The notes under the pieces: model-generated
Seen by the model: only the letters and a program-made list of their open reading frames with translations
Told to the model about the DNA's origin: nothing
Database searches by the model: none
Shown here: piece after piece, positions 11,529 to 23,801 of the stretch
Position numbering within the stretch: the first letter of the stretch is position 1
Layout of the letters: the number at the start of each line of letters is the position of its first letter
From: Babylonia areolata
Lineage: Eukaryota > Mollusca > Gastropoda > Neogastropoda > Buccinidae
Assembly: GCF_041734735.1 (NCBI RefSeq)
Contig: NC_134884.1
Span: 27,996,749-28,060,748 of the forward strand
Reading direction: 5' to 3'
DNA: 64,000 bases
Made by a program: the position numbers and the translations under genes

Positions 11529-11815
11529 TTAAAAATCACCTTGTTCGTAAAGGATTCTTGATCTTACTAATGCACGGATCTTGAGGTCAGTGGGCCATTT
11601 CTCCCAGGATAGGGATTTGATGAAATTAATGGCGGGTGTTGCTTTGTTGATGAGGTGGTGGATGTGTTCATGCCAGGTGAAGGTTTCTGTGAAAATTACT
11701 CCTTGTAATTTGATTTGTTTAGACTGTTTGATAACTTCATCGTATATAAGGATGCTGAGGTCTGTATCCCTCTTCATGGTAAAGATTATGAAAACACATT
11801 TCCTGTAAAAAAAAA
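11529..11815 (-). pseudogene. LINE fragment: reverse transcriptase thumb region
   Basis: The minus strand gives LQGVIFTETFTWHEHI, then IKSLSWEKWPTDLK and LVRSRILYEQGDF. This is the pattern of the segment after the YxDD palm motif in Jockey-type LINEs. The fragment ends in an A-rich run. Flanking stretches 11014-11528 and 11816-12619 contain nothing I recognise; 12240-12380 is rich in GATAATAA-like simple sequence. Confidence 0.75.
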
Positions 11816-12619
11816 AAAAAGAGAAAAATCCATTATAAGTAAGTAGTCAGCAAATTTATGCGTATTTGATCAGTATTTTTCAAGCGGGTTGGATTTCACC
11901 TGGCGCTTGACACCCGTGCCGGTGAAGTAGGGTGGTGGCGTTGTCAGCCATCTGTGCCATCCGTGTATCGCAACGCTAGGGCCCATAGCCACCAGGTTGA
12001 AGAAAGTTTCTATTGGGAGTCTTAAGTTGACAAGGCCAAATACCGTTTCAACACAGTCTTCAATGTTGTAAACATCAAATTCCTTGTTTTTAAAAAAAAC
12101 TTTTCCTCGTCTCGGACGGTTGTATTTCTATAACATGAAGGCATACAGTGTAATCTACAACTATACATGTAATCTACAACTTTTAACAAACATTGAAGCA
12201 GACAACAAAAAGGACTCGGCAGTCGCCAGTGATGAAGTCTGAGATCAATGATGATGATAACAATAACGATAGTAACAACTTTTCAAAACAGCAACCTTAC
12301 ATATTAATCATAATAATGATAGTAACAACAACAACAGTGATGATATTATAAGTAATAATAAAGAAAATGAAGAGAGACATTTCCTTGCACTGCTCCATGA
12401 CAGTATTGAGGAAACGAATCAAATAGACAAAAGTAAACAGACAACAACGACAATAAGACAGTTATCGCATGGTTGTTCCTTCTTCCCTCTCTCTTTTTTT
12501 CTTTCCCCTTAAAAGTGAGACACCACCCAAGGTTGGCCCACAGGTCCAGTTCTGATCTTGTAGCTACATTTCACAGAGTGGAATGACGCATCATCAAATT
12601 AATTTGGTTTCAGTATTCC

Positions 12620-12790
12620 TTTTCAAAAGCCACATTCTTCCTCGGGACAGAGAGGATCTCTGCCTGTTGATTGGTTTTGATCTTGAGTTCTTGTGCTGCG
12701 ATGGAATTCCGCACCAAGACAAGCACCCCTCCTTTGTTTCTTTCCTCACGGTCCAACCTGATGGTCTCGTAACCCCTCACTTGAAAACGA
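12620..12790 (-). pseudogene. LINE fragment: endonuclease domain piece
   Basis: The minus strand reads FQVRGYETIRLDREER, then KGGVLVLVRNSIAAQELK. This resembles the middle of the AP-type endonuclease of Jockey/CR1 LINEs, where an R-x-D-R then GGV-x-x-x-V motif is usual. Only about 55 codons remain. Confidence 0.65.
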
Positions 12791-12879
12791 TGGTTTACGG
12801 TCACAATCTTATAAAATTTATGTTTAAAATGCATACACATCCTACACATGCACATAAAACAGCAAAATATTGTATTTAC

Positions 12880-13679
12880 TTAAATATTCACACAACCCCC
12901 ACCCCTTCTCTTTCTCTTATTCACGTTCATGAACACAAGACGAACAGACAAAACACAGGTTAGAACTGTCTCTACAGTCTCCTCTAACCTTCCAGAAAAG
13001 GTACTACTACCACAAGGCTGGAAGTACACAGAACACCGAGAAGAACGGGAGCCACTCGGAGGAAAAGAATCCCCACAACTGGGCGCAGAACTCGGGCCAA
13101 ACAGCCCTGAAGAGAGCACCACAGGCACGACTGCTTCCTGTGACAGTCGCGGGCGAAAAGCCCAGAATCTTGTCACTGACTAGCAAAGAAGAGTCTGATC
13201 TCGGTTCCTGAACTGAGACTGAGACTCGAAAATTACGTGCAATCAGCACAACCCACAGTGCTCTCTAGCCAGATGGGGTGGGTGAACAAGGAGGGGGTTA
13301 AGCACGCATAACTGATTTGTCATGAGATGTGTCAGTGGTACTGTTTGCTTGTTCCCAGCAGGAGGATGAGGTCTCCTTCGTCGCATGGGCATGCGGAATT
13401 TCCTTGTCCGACCACCGGTTGCTTGGGGTGGGCCCCTTTGAGGCATAGGGCCCCGGATCCCGGCCTCCCCTTGGCGATCCGAAGTGAAACTGAGAGCATG
13501 TGCAGACGGGAATGTCGGGATTAAAAAGAAAAAAGACAAAAAAAGACGATGGGTTAGCTGTATGAGCGAATTGCGTGTGTCTTGAATACGAAGATAACTT
13601 ATACTTCAAGGTAAACTGTACCCGCGGGTCCCAACCATGTGAAAGATAACTTGCTTAAAGGCAAAATGAAATTTTGTCT
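12880..13679. other. Unassigned mixed-composition stretch
   Basis: Several overlapping frames of 60-100 codons exist here, but none shows a known domain, splice signals or codon bias that would favour one strand. The 13330-13520 part is GC-rich. I cannot assign it. Confidence 0.3.
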
Positions 13680-13775
13680 TGAATATGGCTCCAGGCAGTC
13701 CATGGGGTGAGTTTAGCCCCGAGATGGCCCCTTGTGGTTGGCTGGGCTATAAACATGATTTGATTGGACTGGATA
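13680..13775 (+). mobile_element. SINE family S4 fragment
   Basis: Contains gatggccccttgtggttgg, ctgggctataaacatg and an atttgattggactgg tail, matching 8035-8106 and the inverted piece at 50300-50345. From 13776 to 15060 I see only unassigned sequence, including a GC-rich block at 14400-14600. Confidence 0.5.
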
Positions 13776-15062
13776 CCCTCTTCTGAGACAGTTCGATCAC
13801 AAAACAGCTCAAGATATTGTCTTCCTGTTTTAGCTTAATCAACTCGAGGTTATCCAGAGGGATAGGTAATAGGGTCTTTGTCAGAGGGTTGTTTAGGTGT
13901 TTTTTTTTTAAGACCTGGTCAGTACTGCTGCTGTGGCTAAATCAGTGCTTTTCATAATCAGTCGAACTGGAGAAACATCGTCAAATTTTCCCAGAATAAG
14001 GTCAACAACTGGATCTTCAGTGACAGTATTGCATTACATATTTGTCACCATCCGGAGGGTCGCTACCATGCCGTGGTTGGGGGTTAATGGCCAGTAATCG
14101 AGCGAGCTAGGTCGGCGGGGGCATCAGTACCTTTGGAGGTTTATTGCTTTCTGGGTCTTAATTGACAGCCTACATAGCCATTGTAGCTGACCAGACTGAG
14201 TACATAGTTGGTTTGTACAGATGCCCCTGGTAGTGTCTCCATGCCCAACAGGTCGTGAGTGAGTTCCAAACTGAAAGTGACCCACTGACCCTTTCCTTGT
14301 TCTCTATTCTTTTTACCGGTCTTTTTTTTCTTTTCTTTTTATATCTTCGGGTGTTCATCAAGCCTTCTTTTGCACATTTTTTTTTCTCTTTTTTTTTTTT
14401 TTAGGCCCGTCGTGTTTGCCTTACGGCGCGACCTGTGATGGAGGGGAATGAGATCCTGGAGATCGAGAGAGCACGCTGCTCTCAACACGTCCCTTTGGCA
14501 CAGACCTCTCCTAGACAGGAGGCACACATCGGCCCGTGTGTGTCAATCGGCTACCCCTACGTGGGGCTGGGTCAAGACTTGCAGTTTTGAGGTGTCGAGT
14601 TCTCTGTTCCCGAGAGCTGGGCATGATCAGGGGGGATGGGGTCAGATGTTGGCTTGTAGTCGTATACCCCTCCCGAAACCTGGAAGCGGTCAAGCTTTTC
14701 TTTTTTTCCCTTGATCCTGGCCCCTAAGTTGGACTCCATGCATGGTGAGTGGGTAGGAAAGGGACAAATTTTGATAATTCTTAACCATGAATTCTAATTG
14801 TCATTTCCCCAAGAACTAAAAGGAAGAGAGAGCAGGGACGGAAGGCGACTGATGATTCTTGGACATTTAACCAGTCTATCCCAGTCATCATAACACGCAA
14901 GGCTGACCATCTGCATTTTGAGAAAAAATGGTGGATAATGGTGTTTTCCTGAAACGAAAAACTATTGATAAAGGAGTAGAAATCTTTTTTGAAGCGCAAG
15001 TTTTTTTAATTTAATTTTATTTATTCTTTTTTTTTTTTATCACAGGTGCTGTCCACACGCCT

Positions 15063-15261
15063 TACCCCCCCCCCCCCCCCCCCCCCCACACCCCTCCGCC
15101 CATCCTTATTCATTTTCGGAAGTGAAAACAAAATGAGGCTTTATTAGTACATCCCCGTCGTCAATGGTAACACTGACGATATTCATTAATAATTCCACGT
15201 CAATTATTTGACGTCATTCGGGTTCGCCTGGACAGTAAGCAGTAATGCCTGTACTGCAACC

Positions 15262-15305
<44 letters not shown>
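15063..15305. repeat. Poly-C run and (GT)n tract
   Basis: A run of about 24 C at 15063-15087 and a (GT)n tract at 15267-15305, separated by ordinary sequence. Confidence 0.9.
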
Positions 15306-15306
<1 letters not shown>

Positions 15307-15502
15307 ACGCGAGTGCGTGTAACGCAGGAAATCACATCTGCGGCAAACATGACGACTCATTAGCAGCGTGGGGTAGAGAGATGTCCGTGATTAGACAAAC
15401 TGGAATCGTCCATGTGCGGCAGCTGTTAATGATTCCAAGGAACCTGTCTCGTGCGACGTGTGTGAGGACTCGTGGGGAGAGGAAGATGAAACGACAGGCC
15501 GA

Positions 15503-15911
15503 GGTTAACCCCTTCACTGCCGAGCCTTGGTGAAATGCGGTCAACGTTGCATGAATATTGAAGCGCATTTGGTATGCCTACTCTCTTTGTAGTTTTTAGT
15601 GAATTGATTTTGGTTTTCCAAAACGTTATTCTTGTTTTAATGGTATTAAGAATGGAGACTGACAACCTGACATCTAAAGTCCATTTGATGTCAATGAGAA
15701 GACAGCCCTCCACTGACGGGCATGCTTGACAACTGACAGCAGTCATAGGGTTGAATAGATTTTGGTCTTCAAAAGTGCCATTACAAGAAGAAGTCGGAAT
15801 GAAGAATAGAGACTGACAACCTGACATGTAAGGTCCATTAATTTTGATGTCAGTGAGATGACAGCCCTTCATTGACGGGCAGACCTGTCAACTGACAGCG
15901 GTCAAAGGGTT
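15503..15911. mobile_element. Possible TTAA-flanked DNA transposon remnant
   Basis: The left end is TTAACCCCTTCACTGCC. The right end, ctgacagcggtcaaaggg followed by tttac, is a diverged inverted counterpart of CCCTTTGACCGC. Within it a segment of about 110 bp is repeated (about 15650-15755 and 15803-15911), each ending in the same right-end-like sequence. The style matches the better-preserved element at 52881-53125, but the right TTAA is degraded. Confidence 0.4.
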
Positions 15912-15949
15912 TACAGGATGGTCCAATGATGTGCTCGTACTTGTCAGAG

Positions 15950-16110
15950 GGGTACGTAGGGGAGAGACGGTAAAGAGGGAGGGGTAGAAGGGATGGGGGA
16001 TGCAGAATGGGATGAGGGAACTGAGGGAGGGACGGATGGAGGGTGATGAAGAGGGAGGGATGGAGGAAGGGTGAAGAGAGCGACAAACGGAAAGATGGAG
16101 GGAGCTTACC
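15950..16110. repeat. Purine-rich GGGAGGGATGG-like simple sequence
   Basis: Irregular G/A-rich repeats. Reading frames across it are artefacts. Nothing recognisable in 16111-16499. Confidence 0.6.
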
Positions 16111-16499
16111 CGTGAGTGTACACCCAACACGGACCGGTACAGTAGCGGCATATAACCTACCGTGCTGGGCCCGGCTGATTCGTCAAGCTCAATACCGAAC
16201 TTTCTGTGCCAGAAATTGCAGGCTGTGACGAAAGTGTCCTCTGTCTTTGCACTCAGTAGCATCTTGATATTTTGGGCTTTGTTTTAAAATGTCTCGCTTC
16301 CCACTGTTGAGTCTTATCTCTTTTTCTCCGTTGTGTCCAACGTATACAGCTTTTTAGGATGAGCTCAACAAAGCATTGTATTCAAAAAATTGCATTAGCT
16401 TTATTTCGACTAATCAAGGTATGTATTTCTGATGATGATAGAAGGCGTTTTTCATTTTGATGAATCATGTCTTTAATCTGTTCAATTCCTTGTCATGGC

Positions 16500-17165
16500 A
16501 GTTTGAAAGAATAACACTTTGTCTATATCTTAAGGAATTGTTAAAGAGCAGTCGTGAATGAAAATTTCTACAATAATATTATTTACATCTGTAAGTTCCC
16601 GTTGACCTTTGTAATATGAGTAGTGCTCAGTATTATCTTTCCAAAATTCACGGTCTATATTACATAGCTTTAAAGCTTTTGTTCTACAGTTAATAACTGG
16701 TTTCAAAAAGTTTCCCTGTCCCTGATGTTTATCATACTAAAACCTTCCTTCCTATATTCGGCCTCCAAGACTTTATTTTTTCGAATGCCTTTTTGTTGTT
16801 AAACCTTTTCTTCCATATCAGTTTAAATGTTTTGTATTTACTTAGAACTGTATGGAGAAGACCAGTTGATTGCATTTCATGTTTCAGTTGACTGAATGAG
16901 AATGTTTTAACGAGTTTAACCAGGATACTCGAAACACGTTTACCCCAGTCCTTTATTAAACTATTCAAAGGGTTAATCCTGTGTAGCCAGTTTTCCTATA
17001 TTTGTCTTGCATTCTGTCTGTTTCAAAATGTATTCCCAGTAATTTGTATTTTGTTTTACAGTTGTAAAGGGGAGACCATTTTGTATTTTGTGGGTGCCCG
17101 CCCTTTACCCCTTTGTCTTTTGTGCGTTCAATTTTAAGCATGAAAACGTTTGAAACGAAGTGAAG
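16500..17165 (-). pseudogene. Degenerate L1/Tx1-like LINE fragment
   Basis: Read on the minus strand, the region has FSCLKLNAQKTKG near 17105-17140 (compare the SGLKLN-x-x-KT motif downstream of the polymerase palm in L1/Tx1 LINEs). Further on it has GFSMINIRDRETF near 16730 (compare the GG-x-x-x-I-x-I motif of their C-terminal part). Several stops and frameshifts separate these, so the copy is old. The clade call is tentative. Confidence 0.5.
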
Positions 17166-17570
17166 ATATCTAATGATTTGTGCATGTTTTTTTTATTAAG
17201 GTTGAATCGTCTGCTAGTTATTATTACACTTTCAAATGATATGTCAGAATTGCAACTATGAGACTCAGTGCCAATTATTGAACTACTACTAGATTTATAG
17301 CTAGCAACTCGACAGCTAAGACAAATGTTATAAAGAGAAGGAGCATCCCCGGTGTATCCCACATGACCCGTTAACTGGTTCTGATATCCACCCTCCATAA
17401 TTTACTGAGCCTGTGGTTATTACAGAGACTTTTGTACAAATTTCGTACAATGTCCGCTCGCGTATAATGTTCCGTTGTCAGTGACAACAGTGACGACAAA
17501 TATCAATCATTTCACGTCATCCATTCGACGTCATTTGCTATTAGCTAGCAGTGCCACCAGTGTCAATTAG

Positions 17571-17754
17571 ATGGCCCGATCCAGACAGTCCGGTCTCACA
17601 AGATGTTGGAATCGTTGGAACAACAGTCCTAACCACAGCTCACTAGCTTGGCTCAAGTCCATTAGCCGAGATACTAATGAAGCAAAGGAATTAAAAGTTT
17701 CCTGCTGTGTTGGCACAGATATAATGGTGGACCATGAAGAGGGAGAGGAGTTGG
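17571..17754 (+). CDS. Weak candidate for CA8 first coding exon
   Basis: At 17724 an ATG begins M-V-D-H-E-E-G-E-E-L, followed at 17755 by a possible donor (G|gtgggt) in phase 1. Phase 1 is exactly what the CA8 exon at 26065 requires. Joined, it would read EEGEELEHADWG, similar in style to the acidic stretch before the W-G pair in vertebrate CA8. The frame is open back to 17571. The donor is mediocre, the intron would be 8.3 kb and short acidic strings are common. The true first exon could equally lie elsewhere or outside the window. Confidence 0.2.
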
Positions 17755-17903
17755 GTGGGTTGGGGAAGATTTGGGGCAATATGCACAATTTTCGCGCACA
17801 AGACGGATTGTGCAGTGTGGTGTTCAAACCAATGGGTGGACGTTCACTCTGCTTGTCACACAACGAGAAAAGGTGAATACAGCCAGGTTTTTGTTGGCCA
17901 AAG

Positions 17904-18012
17904 GCTGGTTGGATTAGTCTTTTTTGACGTTTGTTTTAACTGACTGGTTAGATCAGTCTTTTTTGGCGTTTGTTTTAACTGACTGGTTAGTCTTTTTTGA
18001 CGTTTGTTTTAA
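17904..18012 (+). repeat. Three tandem copies of a unit of about 38 bp
   Basis: The unit is gactggttag plus a cagtcttttttgacg-type core and tttgttttaact, present three times with small indels. Positions 18013-18399 show nothing else. Confidence 0.85.
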
Positions 18013-18399
18013 TCGATCGCTTCACATTTGTTTCTCTTACCGATTTTCAAGGTTCGACATGTTTTCTATTCCCCCTGCATTTTTTGTTCTTGTTGGTCGG
18101 CTGGGCTTATTTAACTCAACTCTGGATGTTGGATTGGTATGTTTTAATTAACGTCATTTTAAATGAACTTTTTTTCCCACTGTTTTGGTTTCTCTCTAAC
18201 CGATTTCTAAGACTCAAGTTTCAAGTTTTAATTATCCTTTCACTCCTATTGGAGTATGGAGGATTACTGCAAAACAATCTTTTCATGCCCAGAACAAACA
18301 TTTCCAAATACACAACAATGTCACATAAAAGTTGAGAAAACACAAATGTCTTTTAACTCCAAAAGTGTAGCTAGGCAACATTTGCAAATCTGATCATCT

Positions 18400-18705
18400 T
18401 ACTTACAGCTTAAATGTCTTTTTGTGCCTCCTTTGAGCATATTACAAAAATTAAAAACCGATTTTGGAGACATGTTAAATATATCTGTTTCGTAACTGAT
18501 CATAATTGGGACATTCCATTATAAAATAAAACTCATCCCCAATCACAGACATGTTACAAACCTTACAAAGTTGTAACTCTTGTGGTATGTCTTTGTGTCT
18601 CCCTGCTTCTATTTCCAGCTTATGATTACTACTTCGAAATCTGAAGAAACTGATAACGTAATTATCAGGCATTTGACATATATTTTTCTCTACCAAATCC
18701 ACTTT
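18400..18705 (-). pseudogene. LINE fragment: 3' end of reverse transcriptase ORF
   Basis: The minus strand reads FFRFRSSNHKLEIEAGRHK, CKVCNMSVIGDEFYFIMECP and YDQLRNRYI, then, after a frameshift, FNMSPKSVFNF. An R-x-x-SH-x-LEIE-x-GR segment followed by a CxxC...H...C knuckle is characteristic of the C-terminus of many molluscan LINE proteins. The ORF is broken by at least one frameshift. The adjoining minus frame at 18706-18949 is open but unrecognised. Confidence 0.8.
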
Positions 18706-19189
18706 TGAAATCTCGTCCCTGAAATGTCAATTTGACTGTGATGTCGGCTGGGGGATCAGCAACACGATTAATTCGAGGGTTGGTATTTAAAGAAAAAAGG
18801 CCTTGTCTGTTTCCTTCGATGATAATTTGTTTTGTTTTGTCATGTATGAAATTGCCTTCACTACCTGAAAGTTGAAGAAGCTCCATGCTGAGCATCAAGC
18901 CTTTCAACACCTGTTGATGGATTGCTGGAGTCTGCATGATACCATGCACAGATACTGAACACTATCCACTGTACAGCTGGCTTCATGCCCCCGAGAAGCT
19001 CTTCTGGATACTTCTGTTTTTAAACTGAAAAGAACATAGGTCTATTCATTTCCTTCAGGAACTGCACCACTTGAAGGAAACGATTTTTGGGGGGACTCGA
19101 TTTAGAATTTTACGCGGACTGAGCAAGACATTGTTAATTTGGTCGTTATATTTTTTCTTATTTTTGATCGAGTATTTGTTGGACCTTTT

Positions 19190-19600
19190 GAAATAATAAT
19201 AATAATAATTTATTATTATTAACTCAGTGTCCAGTGACACCAGAAGTTACGGAAAAAGTGTCGTTTAGCTCCTTGCCAACCAAGCTGTGTCACAAGTCAG
19301 TCGATTCCCTCGCCTCATTCTGATGACGAAAGCTCGATGTCAATATGAAAAACTCTGGCAGAAAGAAGGGACTGGGTATTCAGAAAACAAACACTGTAAA
19401 ACAACGCTTATAGCCCATGAAAAAAGTTCATACAAGAGAGAGCAAAGACAAGGGTGGAAATGCTTTCTGCTGGCTTCGAACAAGACTTTCTTACTCCACG
19501 TGTTATTGTTATTATTTACTATTATTATTATTGTTGTTGTTGTTATTATTATGTTGTTGTTATAATATAAACATGATGATTATTATTGTTAATTTGAAGA
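19190..19600. repeat. (TAA)n and (TTA/TTG)n simple sequence
   Basis: TAA triplets at 19190-19215 and TTATTG/TTGTTG runs at 19500-19575. No gene is visible from 18950 to 20224. Confidence 0.75.
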
Positions 19601-19946
19601 GATCCACCCCAGTGTGAGGCTCGTGATGAGAGTTACGCCATTGCACACAATTTAATTTCACATGCAGTCTTAAAACAGACTGCCCGTTTGAAGCTTTGTT
19701 CTGCATTGCGTTGTCTCTGAAAGCGTTGTTGAAGACTGTTCCCATCGACAAAGGTTTTATATTTTAAAGGGAAAAAATCAATCTGTTTTACAATAATTAA
19801 AGATGGGTTTTAGTTCATTAATTTTAGCGAGTCGTTGTGCTGAATAGTCTGCTTTTTAAAAGTGCACCCCCCCCCCCACACACACACACACACTGTTATA
19901 CATGTATTATATACGCACATACATGTACACGTTTTTAAACGAAAAA

Positions 19947-19977
<31 letters not shown>

Positions 19978-20256
19978 AAAACCCGTCATAAGATAACCTT
20001 CGCGGTTGACATGGCGAAAAGCCACACCACGTGCGATGATGGAGCATTCTGCTATGCTGCAGTGTGTAGTGCTAGTGGTGCCGAAAATCGATACGTATCG
20101 AATGTCATCTTCCCCAGTCTCGTGCCTGTGCTGTGGAGATACACAGATGGTAGAGATGACTGACAGCACTCAACGGGCGTGTTGGATGAGGCTGCGAGTC
20201 AAGTTGTGCTCTGTGAACACGAAACACGGACCGGCCGCCGTGGCCGAGTGCTAGTG

Positions 20257-20450
20257 ATGATGATGATGATGATGATGATACGGATACTTACACAGCGCCT
20301 ATCCTCGGTTGGAGACCAAGCTCTTAAGCGCTTTACAGAGTCATTCGCACAACAGGCTGCCTACCTGGGTAGAGCCGACTGACGGCTGTCATTTGGGCGC
20401 TCATCATTCGTTTCCTGTGTCGTGCAATAAGGTTTCAGCCGCGCACACAC
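20257..20450 (+). mobile_element. SINE-like family S5 copy
   Basis: Starts after a (GAT)n run and contains cacagcgcctatcctcggt, gagaccaagctcttaagcg, gagccgactgacggctg and gcgctcatcattcgtttcc. The same order of blocks appears at 35340-35495 (+), 38140-38310 (-) and, split by an insertion, 50886-50966 plus 51336-51400. It is a bounded dispersed repeat with no tRNA-like head visible. Confidence 0.75.
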
Positions 20451-20477
20451 ACATTCATACAGATGTGCAGCATTTTT

Positions 20478-20545
20478 ACGTGTATGACCCTTTTGTTTAT
20501 TTACCTCGCCATGTAGGTAGCCATACTCCCGGACCGTTTTCGGGG
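20478..20545 (-). mobile_element. SINE S1 fragment
   Basis: Minus-strand copy of the S1 segment that includes gtaggcagccatactccg and the following tacgtgtatgacc-type block. It adjoins the S5 copy. Confidence 0.6.
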
Positions 20546-20937
20546 GGTCGATTTATGGCCTGTTTGTCCATGTCTTATTTTTAGTACCCCTTCGTGGCTA
20601 CCATAACTCACTGCACTTGGTTTATGCCATTAGCCAGTGTAGTTTTTTTTCTTCTCGTAGTTATAATGTATTTTGCCAGTGTAATTTTTGTTGTTGTATG
20701 AAGTGATAGTTTAATTAAGTCAGTGAAGCACAGCAAACAGGACACTGGTGAAGAGCAGCATGCAAACGAAAGCGCTATTTCCGAAGCAATCAACTGATGT
20801 GGAAAAAAAAGATCTTCAGCATCGAAATACCAATGAACTGTATGATATGAAGATGAAATACTACTACTACGACTACTAATTATTATAATTATTACTGGTG
20901 GTAGTAGTAGTATAGTAATGATAGTAGAAGTAGCAGC

Positions 20938-21065
20938 AGCAGCAGCAGCATGGCCTCAGTGGTCGGCGAGGCTCTAAGCACCATAATTTGATTTGATTTA
21001 GCAGCAGCAGCAGTGGAATCAGCATTGTGTGCACACTGCGCTGAATCGTGCAGAGACAAATCAAA
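20938..21065. mobile_element. Adjacent SINE S4 and S6 fragments
   Basis: A GCA triplet run leads into an S4 piece (atggcctcagtggtcgg ... catAatttgattt), then an S6 piece with cgctgaatcgtgcagagac. S6 also occurs at 53145-53220 (inverted) and 60881-60960. Positions 20546-20937 and 21141-21304 hold nothing recognisable. Confidence 0.5.
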
Positions 21066-21112
21066 CGTTGACAAACGTTGAATTTCATATCTATTGAACT
21101 CTGTTCATGGCG

Positions 21113-21137
21113 ATTGGGGGGGGGGGGGGGGGGGGGT
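21113..21137 (+). repeat. Poly-G run
   Basis: About two dozen G, a likely structure-forming or assembly-sensitive tract. Confidence 0.9.
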
Positions 21138-21304
21138 TGTGTGTGTATGTGTGTGAGAGAGAGAGAGCATATTTTTTCGTTTCTTAACGGTAACTTTTTT
21201 TTTCTTCTGAAATCAAATGGTGTTAGACGGGAAAATAAAACAGATAGGGGGTGGGGACAGTTAGCTGAGGGATAGTGTGACTGGTACGTGGTATGAGGTG
21301 TGTG

Positions 21305-21490
21305 TGTGTGTCCACCCCCACCCCCCCAAAAAAAAACAAAACAACAACAACAACAAAAAACCCCAACAAAAAACTAAACTAAACAAAACAAAAAACAACA
21401 ACAAAAAACAAAACCAACAACCCCCCCTCCCCCCCCCCCCCAAAAAAAAAGAAAAAAACAAAAAGAAAACAACAACAACAAACACGCAAT
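21305..21490. repeat. A/C-rich simple sequence (CAACAA, AAAAC, poly-C)
   Basis: Low-complexity A/C tract with a C run at 21421-21441. No gene is visible in 21491-22079. Confidence 0.85.
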
Positions 21491-22079
21491 TTATTGTCTA
21501 TTATATATAATATCAGTCATAGTAATCAATTACGACGACTGACCACCATATTGTAAGTACACGTTAAAATCATCTTTTTTTTTTTAATGTCCAATAAATT
21601 ATCTTTGTTTTGTGTGTCGTTATGTCAGTTATCACTTAACATTTGTTGGACTGACCAGATGGTACGTTTATGTTGTAGTTCTATATATTGACTCATTCGT
21701 GATATTTCTTTCTGGATTACAGCTTTCCTACCTACAAAGATTTTTTTTTTTTTAAGAGTAGAAATACAATCGTACTTTAAGAAAGTGGGGCGTTGTACAT
21801 GTTCGAGGCACACTAAATGTCAAATGCCACGAGCGTGTGTAAACTGTATGAAAACCTACCTGCTGTAGCCGATTTTCGATATACTTACATTGGAGTCGTG
21901 TGATAAAGAGGGTCACGATAGAATGGTTCGCTGTTTGGTTAAAACTAAGAGAACGAATTCTGTCTGTTTTCTTTACACTTCAGGTGTCTCAAAGTTATTC
22001 ATGATGAAGCAAGTTACTATATACGAATCTTTATCGCGCACAAAACCTTTGAGAGAACAAGACACGAACATTCGCGTGC

Positions 22080-22221
22080 GCACGCACATACACATACATA
22101 CACACACACAGGTAGAATGCATGAAGATGAACGTGAAATGATTACTTAAAAACAAATAACCCAACTTTTTAATGTCAAGGACATTGGAAGAGATCAGTGC
22201 AGCTGTAGCGACATTTAGAGG

Positions 22222-22262
<41 letters not shown>

Positions 22263-22500
22263 CCAGCCGACAACAACAAGGCTAAAACCTCATTAACATC
22301 AACCGTACTCCAGCAACCAGGTAAGCACACACCCCACCCCTCCTTTTCCCTCATCCATCCCTCACCGAGACGAGCAGCACCCCCTACCCCCCCCCCCCCC
22401 TCCGCCCCCCCCCCCCCATCTTCCATATACACACACGTCCATACACACTTGCGTGTACGCACGCACATATACTCACACATGCACAATCTCACACACACAT
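22080..22500. repeat. (CA)n tracts and poly-C runs
   Basis: CA tracts at 22085-22110, 22223-22261 and 22430-22500, with interrupted C runs at 22388-22418. Confidence 0.9.
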
Positions 22501-22659
22501 CACGCACACAGAGACAGAGAGAACATTGTTTCCGCACACGCACTCTTACCGGCCCAAATCAATAACTCGAACGAACGGTAATGTCACCACCAACATGTTT
22601 AGCAGAACAGTGTCACTTCAGGGCCCTTGTGATGATGATGATGATGATGGTTTGCGTGC

Positions 22660-22900
22660 ATGAATGTGTGCGTGTGTGTATGTGATTGGCGTGTGCGTGC
22701 GTGCGTGCGTGCGTGTGTGTGTGTGTGTGTGCGTGCGTGCGTGATTGTGTGTGTGTGTGTGTGTGTGATTGGTTGTGTGTGTGTGTGTGTGCGTGATTGT
22801 GTGATTGGTTGTGTGTGTGTGTGTGTGTAGGGGGAAGTTCCCAGACACTACTGTGGGCTGAGTACTGATGATTGTGTGTGTGTGTGTGTGTGTGCACACA
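22660..22900. repeat. (GT)n/(GTGC)n microsatellite cluster
   Basis: Several GT blocks separated by attg-containing spacers; the gtgattggttgtg unit recurs. Confidence 0.9.
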
Positions 22901-23181
22901 ACAGTGCGGACGCTGCTGTGCTGTTTTGTGTTTCGCGTGTCTGTTGCTGCTTTTACTCTGTGACAACAGTACCGAGGGGTTTTGTTCTTTCGCGGGATGG
23001 CAAGACTGGGTTTAGGTTCGTATCCTGAGAGTGACTGAGTTTTGTGGATGGTGGTGGTTCCGAGTTTTGGTGGTTCGCATTTTCAGTTTCTGTGTCTGGC
23101 TTGTCACGAGGAGTGCATGTTCTGTTCTTGGAGTTCGAGAGTTGTGGGTGTGTGGGCAGTACAACGTGTGTTCGTTTTACT

Positions 23182-23186
23182 CTCTC

Positions 23187-23249
<63 letters not shown>

Positions 23250-23270
23250 CATTCCGTCTCTCGTCACACA

Positions 23271-23313
<43 letters not shown>

Positions 23314-23340
23314 CTTTCCCTCCCTCTCTCTCTCTCTACT
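23182..23340. repeat. (TC)n(GT)n ... (CA)n(TC)n mirrored microsatellites
   Basis: A TC/GT tract (23182-23247) is followed about 15 bp later by its inverse, a CA/TC tract (23264-23340). The two can pair as a large imperfect hairpin. Confidence 0.9.
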
Positions 23341-23748
23341 CAGGCTACGGTGTTAGTTTTTCTTTTCGTTTGCGTCTCATGTGTTTTCTTGGTGGGAAAT
23401 GGCCCTCAGATTTGCAGGCAGCTGGGCTAAAAAAAACCGCAACATGGTTTGAATTGATTTGATTCGATTTGATTTCTGGGTGGGGATGGCGGTGGAGAGT
23501 GAGATAGATGGGGAGCAGGGAGGTTGATTGTGGCGACACATGCTGTTGTTAATTATTGTGGTTTGATCTTTGTTCTTCCTTTTGTTTGCAGTTTTCTTCT
23601 TTTTTTTTTGGTTTTGATTTTTTATAATTAATCCCTCTTTCAGACCAGAGCTGGATGTAAAATAAAAAGAAGTACAAACGCTTTTACATTGCCCATTACA
23701 TCAATTACATTCGTTAATGATAATATAAAAACAGGTCTTTTCTTGTCT

Positions 23749-23800
<52 letters not shown>
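23749..23800. repeat. (TC)n microsatellite
   Basis: A pure TC tract. The following kilobase to 24809 is pyrimidine-rich simple sequence with no recognisable gene. Confidence 0.95.

Positions 23801-23801
<1 letters not shown>

Noticed and set aside
15888-16262. 124-codon Ser/Pro/His minus frame
   Set aside because: Arises from the GGGAGGGATGG-like simple sequence.
18665-18949. 94-codon minus frame next to the LINE 3' end
   Set aside because: No similarity recognised and not continuous with the LINE frame; probably chance.
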